Source of the DNA: DASUXY01 sp036377675
Lineage (GTDB): Bacteria; Bacillota; Bacilli; Bacillales; Amphibacillaceae
Assembly (NCBI GenBank): GCA_036377675.1
Contig: DASUXY010000032.1
Span: forward strand, 1-64,000
Length of the DNA: 64,000 nt
Direction: 5' to 3'
Positions within the stretch are counted from its first letter, which is position 1; every line of letters starts with the position of its first letter. The notes beneath the pieces are model-generated. The model searched no databases. It saw nothing but the letters and a program-made list of their open reading frames with translations, and had not been told where the DNA came from. The position numbers were made by a program, and so were the translations under genes. This document shows, piece by piece, positions 25,404-34,209 of this stretch.

Positions 25404-27103
25404 AATGGTTAAAGCGTAATGGAACAGGTATGGGCATGATGAAATTACTTTTATATGCCTTTTTTATTCTGTTTTTAATCATCCCCTTACTAGCAGTGTT
25501 TTTAGTTAGCTTTACGAATGAACCTATCAATATATTTGGCTCATTGCTTAGCTTCGAAACATTACAGGCGACGATTGAACAATTAAACAATGCAACATTG
25601 GCTAATTTTAAAGCAGTCTTTACGAACACGCGCTATTTTGCTGCGCTTTTAAACAGTTTATATTTATCTATTGTTGTCTCAATCGCTGTTTTGATGATGT
25701 GTGTGCCGATTGCCTATGGGATCGCTCGAACAAAAATGCCTTTTAAAAAGACAATGAGCGCTTTCGCTACCATCCCGTTAATTTTTCCGACGTTTATCTC
25801 TGCATACGCGTTTATTATTATGTTCGGAAGATCGGGTTGGGTAACGTATATTTATCAAGCACTAGGTGGAGATGGACTATTCCTTGATCCATATTCTATG
25901 ACCGGGATTGCCATTGTCCAAATATTCTTCTTTTTCCCCTATGCGCTTTGGCCAATGGTCGCAGCCTTTAAAGTAAGCGATGTTTCCCTCGAAGAAGCTT
26001 CTAGAAATATGGGGGCAAAAGGTTGGCTCACATTTATTACAATCACATTCCCTTTAGTTATTCCAGGCATGCTCTCTACGGCTTTGGTCATTTTTGCAGT
26101 TAGCTTTTCTGATTTTGGAACTCCAATCATTTTAGCTCCGACAGATCTCAATTTATTAGTCGTAGAAGCATATCGTGAAATTTCTGGCTTTTTTAATTGG
26201 GGCGGAGCAGCTATTTTAACTTTACTGATGATTGCAGTTGCTGGCTTTGTTTATTGGCTTCAAAACTATTTTGTCAAAGGAAAAAATTACGATTTGATTT
26301 CAGGTAAACCGAAACAAGTGAAGTTGAATGATCATAGAGCGGTGAATATTTCTTTGACAATATTTTCTGCGTTCGTCGTATTCGTACCTTTATTAGCAAT
26401 GGGGACCGTTTTTTTGCAGTCCATTGCTACAACGTGGGGAAAAGACCCCCTTCCGTCGGGGTATACATTAGAACATTACAAAACAATTTTTACATCTTCC
26501 ATAGGAAATATTCAAAATAGCATTATCTTAGCATGTGGTGCACTTGCGTTAAGTATAATTATTTCAATTTTTGTCTCCTATTTTGTTGTCCGTCAACATT
26601 CAATAACATTAGACTTTATGACGACGATTCCTCTGATTGTACCCGGTATCGCATTTGGTATAGCATTGATTCAAACCTTTAATGTTGCCCCTCTACAATT
26701 AACTGGAACAGCGACGATCTTAATCATTGCCTATGCGATACGAAGACTTCCATATATGGTTCGGTCGACAGTAGGAACGATGCGTTCGATTAAGTTGGAC
26801 ATCGAAGAAGCAGCGGAAAATCTTGGAGCATCGACATTAACAGCGGCGATTACTGTGATTGGTCCCTTGATGATCCCCGGAATCGCTGCGGGCTCTATTC
26901 TAGTATTTGTTACCGTTATTAAAGAAACGAGTATATCGATCTTAATGGCCCCTGCTGAGTGGGCTCCGATGAGTTTAGCTATTTTTCAAAATATTTTAAG
27001 AGCAGAATATTATTCCGCAGCAGCCATGTCCATGATTCTGATTGTTTTAGTTATGGTATTACAAGGTATAGCTAATTTTTTCACAAGAAAACAATCATCC
27101 TAG
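25400..27103 (+). CDS. ABC transporter double permease (FbpB/AfuB/ThiP-like)
   Basis: 567 residues comprising two fused permease halves of about six helices each. Each half has its EAA loop: EEASRNMGAKGWLTFITITF in the first and EEAAENLGASTLTAAITVIG in the second. Fused permeases of this length occur in iron, thiamine, sugar-phosphate and aminoethylphosphonate importers. Overlaps the ATPase gene by 4 nt. Confidence 0.82.
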   Translation: MKWLKRNGTGMGMMKLLLYAFFILFLIIPLLAVFLVSFTNEPINIFGSLLSFETLQATIEQLNNATLANFKAVFTNTRYFAALLNSLYLSIVVSIAVLMMCVPIAYGIARTKMPFKKTMSAFATIPLIFPTFISAYAFIIMFGRSGWVTYIYQALGGDGLFLDPYSMTGIAIVQIFFFFPYALWPMVAAFKVSDVSLEEASRNMGAKGWLTFITITFPLVIPGMLSTALVIFAVSFSDFGTPIILAPTDLNLLVVEAYREISGFFNWGGAAILTLLMIAVAGFVYWLQNYFVKGKNYDLISGKPKQVKLNDHRAVNISLTIFSAFVVFVPLLAMGTVFLQSIATTWGKDPLPSGYTLEHYKTIFTSSIGNIQNSIILACGALALSIIISIFVSYFVVRQHSITLDFMTTIPLIVPGIAFGIALIQTFNVAPLQLTGTATILIIAYAIRRLPYMVRSTVGTMRSIKLDIEEAAENLGASTLTAAITVIGPLMIPGIAAGSILVFVTVIKETSISILMAPAEWAPMSLAIFQNILRAEYYSAAAMSMILIVLVMVLQGIANFFTRKQSS

Positions 27104-27127
27104 GATAATAGAAGGGGGGAGCATACA

Positions 27128-27904
27128 TTGCAAAAAGGGTTTATTTTCGATTTGGATGGGACGGTTTATCTAGATAATCGTTTGATTGATGGAGCAGACG
27201 AAGCGATTCAAACGTTAATAGATCGGGGCGACATAGTAACATTTTTGACGAATAAATCAACTGAAACAATATGTAGTTATGTTAAAAAATTAAATCGTCT
27301 AGGTATCGAAGTAAATGAAAAGAATGTAATTAACTCTAACTATTTGGTCGCACTTTATTTAAAAAAGAGTATGGAGCATGATGAACGTGTACTAGTTATT
27401 GGGGAAAAACCGCTTGTTGATGAATTAAGTAATATGGGAATTCGGCTTACTAAAAATAGTCAAAATGCCAGTTATGTTGTATTAGGCTGGGATCGCTATT
27501 TCACTTATAACAAATTGAATGATGCCTATCAAGCTTGGAGAAATGGTGCAAAAATTATCGCTACCAATCCGGATCGAACCTGTCCTGTAGAAGGAGGGCA
27601 AGTTCCTGACTGTGGGGCCATAATTGGAGCAATGGAAGGGGCAACGGGGGAAAACGTCGACATCGTGCTTGGAAAGCCTTCTCTTTTAGCAGCTGAATAT
27701 ATCGTTGAAGAAGTCATTCATTTATCACCTGAACAATGTTATATAGTTGGTGATCGATTGGAAACAGACATACAGATGGGACTTGATTACGGCATGCAAA
27801 CCGTGTTAGTTTTAACGGGTATTACGAATATGGACTTGGTAAAAGCTTCTCCAATTAAACCAAACTTTATTTTGGATAATATACAAGAAATAATTAATTT
27901 ATGA
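27128..27904 (+). CDS. HAD-IIA family phosphatase (NagD/AraL/PgpH-like sugar or glycerol phosphatase)
   Basis: Cytosolic HAD hydrolase with motif I DLDGTVYLDNR, motif II FLTNKST, lysine in GKPS and motif III VGDRLETDIQMG; the C2 cap between motifs II and III defines subclass IIA. 258 residues. TTG start behind GAAGGGGGG. Its place at the end of the importer operon suggests that the imported compound carries, or is turned into, a phosphate ester that this enzyme hydrolyses. Confidence 0.78.
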   Translation: MQKGFIFDLDGTVYLDNRLIDGADEAIQTLIDRGDIVTFLTNKSTETICSYVKKLNRLGIEVNEKNVINSNYLVALYLKKSMEHDERVLVIGEKPLVDELSNMGIRLTKNSQNASYVVLGWDRYFTYNKLNDAYQAWRNGAKIIATNPDRTCPVEGGQVPDCGAIIGAMEGATGENVDIVLGKPSLLAAEYIVEEVIHLSPEQCYIVGDRLETDIQMGLDYGMQTVLVLTGITNMDLVKASPIKPNFILDNIQEIINL

Positions 27905-27988
27905 TTGGCTTGTTTTTCGAGCGGATAGTAAATGGCTTATTTGAATGTACACTATATTATAGATCTAATTTCCCATAATTTTAGGTTA

Positions 27989-28304
27989 CTAGAGGAACTT
28001 TTTTGCTTTCCTCGCATACTTGATCAGATTACTTTTAGTTGTAATCATTTCATCCGATGTTAAATAGACTTCTTGTATTAGCAAGACCGTTTATAAAATC
28101 AATGTGAATAAACACTACTTTGCTAGATTCTTTGTTTCGATCTATGTAAGTTTTTGTTGTTTGTAAATCACCTTTCTATAGAAATATAATGTTGACATTG
28201 GAAAGGGTGGCAGGGTGAATGTCTTTCTTTTTTACAGATGCAATAACTTGTGATTGAACGAGATCCGATCGATAATATTCATAGAAAGTCCCCCTAGGAT
28301 TCAT
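27989..28304 (-). pseudogene. glpP: Decayed glycerol-3-phosphate-responsive antiterminator (GlpP family)
   Basis: Reading the minus strand from an ATG at 28304 gives, over at least two frames, RSDLVQSQVIASVKKKD, SNVNIIFL, a stop, then GDLQTTKTYIDRN, KVVFIHIDFINGLANT, and in another frame DEMITTKSNLIKYARKA before a stop at 27989. These are the successive blocks of the N-terminal half of GlpP-type antiterminators. The C-terminal barrel half is missing, and the frame is broken by an in-frame stop (TAG) and a shift. It lies convergent behind the phosphatase gene and fills much of the gap 27905-28447. Confidence 0.65.
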
Positions 28305-28447
28305 CTTAGTTAATCATTGTATTATATTAAATCTCCTATGAGTATGACTTAATACAAGTAAATAGAATAAAGTTGAGTATATACTAAAAGTCACACACAC
28401 TGCCTATGACTTCATATAATGCTATTAAAGAGAAGGAGAGAGTGTGC

Positions 28448-30070
28448 ATGTTTCATAAGTATAAGAATGTTTCGGTCATCCCCCTTCTTTTCCTATTCAT
28501 CATCCTGTTCATTCAACCTTTTAGTGTAGACGCAACGGATCAAAAATCAACTATTCCTCCTCCCCAAGTTGTTGGCAAAGAGGTAGATGAGGGTGCCACC
28601 GGAAAAGGTGGAAATGGCAATGATGAAATCCCTGGAGAATGGTATGTCGGAGCAACTCCACCGAATCTCAATGAAGATGCACCGGTTTTATTGTTTGTTC
28701 CTGGTTTAAACAATACAGCTCAAGTGTGGTGGAAAAATAACGATATGTATGAAACCGCTTATGAGGCAGGTTATCAAACGGCATTCATTCAATTGTATGA
28801 TGCAGGTGGTGCTTCTGCTGATATGTGGGATAACGGGCGATTATTAGCCGAAAAAACTCAAGAAATTTCTACGTATTTTGCTGGACAAGATATCGCCATT
28901 GTTGCTTACAGTAAAGGAGGCGTCGATACACAAACGGCGTTAACGTATTACGGCGGGTCTGATGTTGTAACGGATGTCATTACGTTGTCTAGCCCACACC
29001 ACGGATCTCAACTCGCTGATTTAGCGTACAGTTATTGGGCAGGATGGCTTGCTGAATTGTTAGGGATGCGAGGGGAAGGGACATATGTGATGGAAACGGG
29101 ATATATGGAGCATTTTCGTTCGATGATAGATGAACATCCGAACGCCCACGCGAATGATTATTTCACGTTTGGCGGCGTCGATTGGGGTCCGCTGTTTTCA
29201 GCCACATGGTTTGGTGGTGTTTATTTATCGAGTTATGGTGAGAATGATGGTGTTGTGACAGCAGCAAGTAGCAAACTTCCACGTGGTCATGAAGTTGCCA
29301 TTGACGAATGGAACCACGTATCGATTCGAACAGGAATTATGTTTTCTGAAATTGAACAGATTGTAACCGAACAGTCTTTAAATAAGGCGACTAACGATTC
29401 ATATGTTCACTCGACGAAAACGATGGCGAATATTACTGAAATAAATCAAGCGGTTATTGGAGGGCCGTTGCATCAAAATGATACGAATGAAGTGTTAATT
29501 GCTGTCGAAGATCAAGTTGAACGAGTAACGCTGAACCTTATAACTGCAGACGAGATGTCTGAAATTCGCTTTATCGACCCTAAGGGGAAAACGATCGTTC
29601 CAGAAATTGAGACGGTTACGGAAGAGAATCCGTTTTTCCCTCGAGCGTATCAACTATCAATTACCTTAGAAAAACCTACTGCTGGACAATGGAGGCTTAA
29701 CATCGAAACTGTTCAAGAAAATGCTTATTTACTCGTAACTGAATATGAGGTGGAACGGGAAGGAGCTCTATTAAAGGAGAAAGCTGTTCAAGGCGAAAAA
29801 CTATTGACAACAAAGCAATTGAACAGTCAGTTAGAGGCGCTTTCTAATCAAGTTCAAGAACATACGTTGGCAGCGACCTATTATGTCCAAGAATCTGGAA
29901 AGCCTGAAAATACAAAAGTATACAACGTAAAGGGAAGTGCTGATCTTTCTCAACAATTACAGTTTGACGAAGCGAATAAAGTGTACACCATTACGGTCGA
30001 TGTAAAAGGGAAAACGAAAGCAGGTTTCCCTTTTCAACGAACAGTCATTGATTCAGTCTATGTAAAATAA
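28448..30070 (+). CDS. Secreted triacylglycerol lipase-like alpha/beta hydrolase
   Basis: 541 residues with a signal peptide (cleavage probably near residue 29 after VDA). The nucleophile elbow is AYSKG with Ser155; Bacillus lipases likewise have Ala in the first position. Asp267 (GENDGVV) and His290 (EWNHVSI) complete the triad. SSPHHGSQLADLAY is the usual lipase segment after the elbow. Residues from about 340 form an extra C-terminal region of beta-strand type, perhaps for substrate or wall binding. Start ATG follows AAGGAGAG. Monocistronic. Confidence 0.82.
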   Translation: MFHKYKNVSVIPLLFLFIILFIQPFSVDATDQKSTIPPPQVVGKEVDEGATGKGGNGNDEIPGEWYVGATPPNLNEDAPVLLFVPGLNNTAQVWWKNNDMYETAYEAGYQTAFIQLYDAGGASADMWDNGRLLAEKTQEISTYFAGQDIAIVAYSKGGVDTQTALTYYGGSDVVTDVITLSSPHHGSQLADLAYSYWAGWLAELLGMRGEGTYVMETGYMEHFRSMIDEHPNAHANDYFTFGGVDWGPLFSATWFGGVYLSSYGENDGVVTAASSKLPRGHEVAIDEWNHVSIRTGIMFSEIEQIVTEQSLNKATNDSYVHSTKTMANITEINQAVIGGPLHQNDTNEVLIAVEDQVERVTLNLITADEMSEIRFIDPKGKTIVPEIETVTEENPFFPRAYQLSITLEKPTAGQWRLNIETVQENAYLLVTEYEVEREGALLKEKAVQGEKLLTTKQLNSQLEALSNQVQEHTLAATYYVQESGKPENTKVYNVKGSADLSQQLQFDEANKVYTITVDVKGKTKAGFPFQRTVIDSVYVK

Positions 30071-30153
30071 TCTTCACGAAAATTATCTAATTAATAGTAG
30101 CCATGAAAAATGAGTATATTATTTTTTCGTTATGAAGTATTTTCCAGTATAAC

Positions 30154-30199
30154 AAACGACCGCTTACCGAGTGTTCGCTTCTTCGTTAAGCGGTCGTTT
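30154..30199. terminator. Bidirectional terminator
   Basis: Long stem AAACGACCGCTTA / TAAGCGGTCGTTT between two convergent genes, with a T-rich end. Confidence 0.8.
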
Positions 30200-30202
30200 C
30201 GT

Positions 30203-31357
30203 TTAACGATGTTCCTGAATCGATTTCGTTGCTAGAGACGACAGTGTCATATCATCCATTGGCGGGTTATGCAGCCCTGCACGGACATCTCGATAATAAC
30301 GTTGAAGAGGATTTTTTTTCGATAAACTCCGTGCACCGACAATGCGCATTGCTAAATCAACGATTTCAATCGATTGATTGACGACAGATAATTTTACAGC
30401 ACTTAATTCTGGTTTCATCGTCTGACGAATGTCTTCGCTAGTTTCATCCCACTTTTTTGCAACGCTATATAAAAAGTGTTCACATTGTAGTTTACGCAGT
30501 TCCATTTCCCCGAGTTTTTGCTGAACGGCGGGTATTTCTGAAATGGTCCCTTGAATGCTTGACGGAGAATACGTCGTTGCAAAGTGAATGGCATACTGTT
30601 GGGCTGCTTTAGCGATTCCTAAATAACAAGCTGGAATATGTAAAAGCCATCCTGCAGCAGGTTTATGTCCAGGTTTCAAATAGGCGACAAGATGATCTCG
30701 TTTTAGTTTGGCATTTGTTAAGACGAGATCGTGGCTACCAGTAGCTTTCATGGCGATCGAATCCCAGGTTTCCTCAATGGATACACCGTCATTTGTCCGT
30801 TCGATGAGAAAACTCCCAACTTGATTGGTTCCATCAATGGAAGCTGTTACGACAAAGTAATCTAAAATCGGGACCATTGTCGTAAAAGTTTTTCGCCCGT
30901 TAATAATCCATCCATTGTCAACTTTTTTTGCACATGTTTCTGGTTTTCCACCCCGAGTAGGACTACCGGTCGCGCGTTCGGTAGAAGCATTGTTTAACAA
31001 AGCTCCTCTGTTAACGACATCTGTAGCGAATGCAGCGTACATCTCTTCCTGCCAACCATTTGTTTCCCCGAGATGTTTTGTAATACCTACGTGCCAACCG
31101 ATAGATAGTGCTGTCGACCCATCCGCTATAGCAATTGTTTCTTGATGGCGAATCATTTCATACAGTGATATTCCGACTCCGCCATATTTCTTAGGAACGG
31201 TTAACGCGGGATAACCACTTTGCTTCAAATCGTTAAAATTTTCGAAAGGGAAAGAACCTTCTTCATCATATGTTGCCGCTCGTTCTTTAAAAGGTTGGAC
31301 AATTTTTTCTAATGCTTCTATCCTTTGTTCGGGAGTTTCAAGTTGTGTAAGTTTCAT
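30203..31357 (-). CDS. Acyl-CoA dehydrogenase-family flavoprotein (YdbM/SfnC-like)
   Basis: 384 residues with the acyl-CoA dehydrogenase fold: N-terminal helical domain with VPKKYGGVGISLYEM, central beta domain with NGRKTFTT and a C-terminal helical domain with ACYLGIAKAAQQYAIHFA and RIVGARSLSKKNPLQRYYRDVRAG. The pattern fits the group related to SfnC/DszC flavin monooxygenases as well as YdbM, so oxygenase or dehydrogenase activity cannot be separated. Start ATG at 31357 follows AAGGAGG. Confidence 0.75.
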   Translation of the reverse strand: MKLTQLETPEQRIEALEKIVQPFKERAATYDEEGSFPFENFNDLKQSGYPALTVPKKYGGVGISLYEMIRHQETIAIADGSTALSIGWHVGITKHLGETNGWQEEMYAAFATDVVNRGALLNNASTERATGSPTRGGKPETCAKKVDNGWIINGRKTFTTMVPILDYFVVTASIDGTNQVGSFLIERTNDGVSIEETWDSIAMKATGSHDLVLTNAKLKRDHLVAYLKPGHKPAAGWLLHIPACYLGIAKAAQQYAIHFATTYSPSSIQGTISEIPAVQQKLGEMELRKLQCEHFLYSVAKKWDETSEDIRQTMKPELSAVKLSVVNQSIEIVDLAMRIVGARSLSKKNPLQRYYRDVRAGLHNPPMDDMTLSSLATKSIQEHR

Positions 31358-31621
31358 TGTCTGCCTCCTTACATGCTTTAAGAAAACACCATTTTCATAT
31401 TTTTTGTGAATAATGATTTCAGGACTTTTGTTCATTTTCCGATGAATAATGTACATCGTCGTAGAAATGAATAAAAATGCTGCATATGCTTATTATAACA
31501 CTTCTATATTCATGTTAACATGTACGTAAAAGCTCACGTAAGGTGTGCAAAAGCAACCGTGACAATTCGCTAAAAAATAGCCTCGCTGTTCGCACATAAT
31601 AGGAGTACACGTGGTGGGAAA

Positions 31622-31696
31622 ATGGATTTTCTTCACTCTTTAGATAATTTTAAAAAAGGGCTGCGTTTTTTAGCGATTAATTTCATTAAAATGTGA
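31622..31696 (+). CDS. Possible 24-residue small protein
   Basis: ATG at 31622 opens 24 codons (begins MDFLHSLDNFKKGLRF) with an amphipathic, basic composition, ending at TGA 31694-31696, 30 nt before the next gene. A GGTGGG lies just upstream. It may be a leader or chance; the rest of the gap 31358-31725 shows nothing else. Confidence 0.2.
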   Translation: MDFLHSLDNFKKGLRFLAINFIKM

Positions 31697-31725
31697 TGAA
31701 GGGATGTAAGAAAGGGGTGTAAAAG

Positions 31726-32493
31726 GTGAAAGTGAAACAGAAATCAATTAGGATTATAACAATGATCTTACTTTCCATTCCTTTACTAGGTGGTGGTTAT
31801 TGGGTCATCAATAGCTTAATCGATCTATTTGCTGAATCTCAAGGGAACGATGCGCTTGAACATGCGTATATCCACTACGAAAAAGTTCCTCTATCTGTTC
31901 GCGAAATGGATCGTTTTTTAAAAAGAAAGTATGTTGAAAAAATGGTTTTAGAGGATGAAGAAGAGAAAAATGATTTTCGTCGCAGGGAAAACGTAAGTGT
32001 AGACACACCTTTACAGGAGGAAGTCGACGATGGTCGAACGGAACGAAACGTTGAGGAACAAGAAAATCAATCATCATCTAATCTTGAACAATCGCATTCA
32101 TCTGTCGCCGAACAAGGACAAACAAAAAGTACAGAGAGCAATACAGTTACAACAAACGATGATCATCAAAGCCGAGAAGTTCGAGAGCAAACCAAAAGAA
32201 ACAGAGCCTCAAACCCTTCTCAACCTATTACAAAAGAAAAACAGGTTGAACGATCAAAAGGAGAAAAGAAAACAACGGTACAACCGAGTCAATCGAGTCA
32301 AACAGATCAACGGTCAAAACAAAAACCTCCTCCAAAACAACCGAAACAAGAAAAACAAAAGGAACAACAACAAGAAGAAAAACAGAATGATCGAGTTGAA
32401 CAAGGAGAAGAGGAACAACAGCAAAACAACGAAGAAGAAACAGAGAAAATCGAGGATACGGAAGAAGATGATGATGAGGCTGAGGAAGATTGA
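31726..32493 (+). CDS. Hypothetical membrane-anchored protein with a low-complexity Gln/Glu/Lys tail
   Basis: 255 residues. An N-terminal membrane helix (about 11-32) is followed by a short folded-looking part (HAYIHYEKVPLSVREMDRFLKRKYVEKM) and then some 170 residues dominated by Q, E, K, S, T, N and D, ending in a run of D and E. The tail must be disordered; such tails occur in wall-spanning or division-associated proteins of bacilli. No family is recognised. GTG start behind AAAGGGGTG. A second frame over the tail is also open because of its A-rich codons. Confidence 0.6.
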   Translation: MKVKQKSIRIITMILLSIPLLGGGYWVINSLIDLFAESQGNDALEHAYIHYEKVPLSVREMDRFLKRKYVEKMVLEDEEEKNDFRRRENVSVDTPLQEEVDDGRTERNVEEQENQSSSNLEQSHSSVAEQGQTKSTESNTVTTNDDHQSREVREQTKRNRASNPSQPITKEKQVERSKGEKKTTVQPSQSSQTDQRSKQKPPPKQPKQEKQKEQQQEEKQNDRVEQGEEEQQQNNEEETEKIEDTEEDDDEAEED

Positions 32494-32672
32494 TGTTCCT
32501 CGGCTATTTCTTTTATACAGCAGATTCGAGATTAAGATTGTGTCGAGTTCATCAAAGTCTGTTGCCTATTTCTTCATCAATAAAAATGACCTCGTAATTT
32601 TTCTGAATTCATACTATAATGAAAATATACTTGAAAACGTATACATATGTAAGGGATTAAAGGGGTGTTTCT

Positions 32673-33992
32673 ATGAAACTTACATTACAGCAGGAGCAAA
32701 AGCTTCAACTCGTTATGACGCAACAGTTGAGGCAAGCAATCGAAATTTTACAATATTCTACATATGATTTGTATCAATATATTTATGAACAAGCTTTAGA
32801 AAATCCACTCATTGAAATCGAAGAGAGTCACGATTTACCTGATTCTTCATCTAACAGCAATTCTAAAGTGAAAGGAACTACTGACGATTCCGAGACGAAT
32901 CCATTTGATTACATAGCAGGTGATGAACCTAATCTTCAGCAACAATTAATGGAGCAGGCGAGATTGTTGAGGCTAAGTGAAACGGATTACAAAATAGTGA
33001 CTACGTTAATCCAACATTTAGATGAAAATGGTTATTTAGTATTAAATACAAAAGAAATCGCTCTACAAATGAAAACGAAAGATTCAGCGATTGAAAATGG
33101 CCTTCAGCTTTTGCAACAATTGGAACCTGTTGGCGTTGGAGCGAGAAGTTTGCAGGAATGTTTACTTCTGCAGTTAAATTATTTTTATCCAAGGGAAATG
33201 ATTGCCAAACAGATTATTCATCATTATTTACACGTCTTAGCGGATCGAAAGTGGGAGATCATTGCTGATAAAATGAATATTTCACTCGCTGAAGTGAAAC
33301 ATGCGTATGAATGTATCCAAACCCTTCATCCTAAACCAGGAAGTTTATTGTCTAGTACACAATCGGAATATGTCTATCCCGATGTTTTAGTTAAGGTCGC
33401 AAATGGTAAATTCACCGTTTCATTAAATGATCGTTATTTACCACGGATTCGGTTAAATGATCATTATCTTTCTTTCATAAACCAAAAAACGGATGAATCA
33501 AACTACATTCGCAACCGCTATACGCATTATCGCTGGCTTATGAATAGTATTGAAAAGCGTCGGTCGACAATTTTAAAAATTACCGAAGCCATTATACGAA
33601 AACAAGAGGAATTTTTCTTCCATGGTTTATCATCTTTAAAACCCCTCACCTTAAAAGATATTGCTCATGAAGTCGGAATGCATGAATCAACAGTTAGTCG
33701 AGCGACGATGAATAAAGTAATCCAAACGCCCACAGGTTCTTATGATTTTCGTACACTTTTTTCTTCAAAACTGGCCTCCAATAATGGAAAACCGTTGTCG
33801 CAAACGAAGGTGAAATTTTGGTTACAAGAACTCATTCAAAAAGAAAACAAATATAAACCATTTTCCGACCAAAAAATTTCTGATTATTTCAAAGCGAATA
33901 AAGGAATTAACATCTCGCGAAGGACGATAGCAAAATATCGTCAGGAGTTGAACATTCCTCCTTCTACGAAAAGAAAAGAAATTCAAATTTAA
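32673..33992 (+). CDS. rpoN: RNA polymerase sigma-54 factor (SigL)
   Basis: 439 residues with the three regions of sigma-54: N-terminal glutamine-rich activator region (LQQEQKLQLVMTQQLRQAIEIL), core-binding and HTH region (LTLKDIAHEVGMHESTVSRAT), and the C-terminal RpoN box ISRRTIAKYRQEL that reads the -24 element. Called sigL in B. subtilis, where it drives catabolic and cold-related genes with enhancer proteins. Start ATG behind AAAGGGGTG; a TATAAT at 32615-32620 may belong to its promoter. No enhancer-binding protein is seen in the window. Confidence 0.93.
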   Translation: MKLTLQQEQKLQLVMTQQLRQAIEILQYSTYDLYQYIYEQALENPLIEIEESHDLPDSSSNSNSKVKGTTDDSETNPFDYIAGDEPNLQQQLMEQARLLRLSETDYKIVTTLIQHLDENGYLVLNTKEIALQMKTKDSAIENGLQLLQQLEPVGVGARSLQECLLLQLNYFYPREMIAKQIIHHYLHVLADRKWEIIADKMNISLAEVKHAYECIQTLHPKPGSLLSSTQSEYVYPDVLVKVANGKFTVSLNDRYLPRIRLNDHYLSFINQKTDESNYIRNRYTHYRWLMNSIEKRRSTILKITEAIIRKQEEFFFHGLSSLKPLTLKDIAHEVGMHESTVSRATMNKVIQTPTGSYDFRTLFSSKLASNNGKPLSQTKVKFWLQELIQKENKYKPFSDQKISDYFKANKGINISRRTIAKYRQELNIPPSTKRKEIQI

Positions 33993-34162
33993 TGAGCACT
34001 GCTTTTAAAGATGGGAGGGAGAGTAATTCCGTAATCAAGAAGAAAGAGCAAGACCAATTATGCGGTGCTTTTCCTCGTCCTGTTTCAAGAAGAAAAGCGT
34101 TGGAATGGTTAGGCCGTAAATTAAAAACTCCTACGCTCGTGATGAAGGGAAAAATAAAGAAG

Positions 34163-34198
34163 AGCTGCCTCCATATGGAGGACAGCTGACAATTTTTT
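34163..34198. terminator. Terminator between sigL and the KamA-family gene
   Basis: GCTGCCTCC pairs with GGAGGACAGC (one bulge) and is followed by AATTTTTT; it can serve both convergent genes. Confidence 0.75.
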
Positions 34199-34209
34199 GT
34201 ATGACTCGA

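Noticed and set aside
32030..32767. Long second open frame over the low-complexity tail and the start of sigL
   Set aside because: It is produced by A-rich codons in the shifted frame, overlaps two better supported genes and has no ribosome site.
33992..34189. 65-codon open frame whose ATG overlaps the sigL stop
   Set aside because: It has no ribosome site of its own and its 3-prime end runs through the terminator stem; composition is not clearly protein-like.
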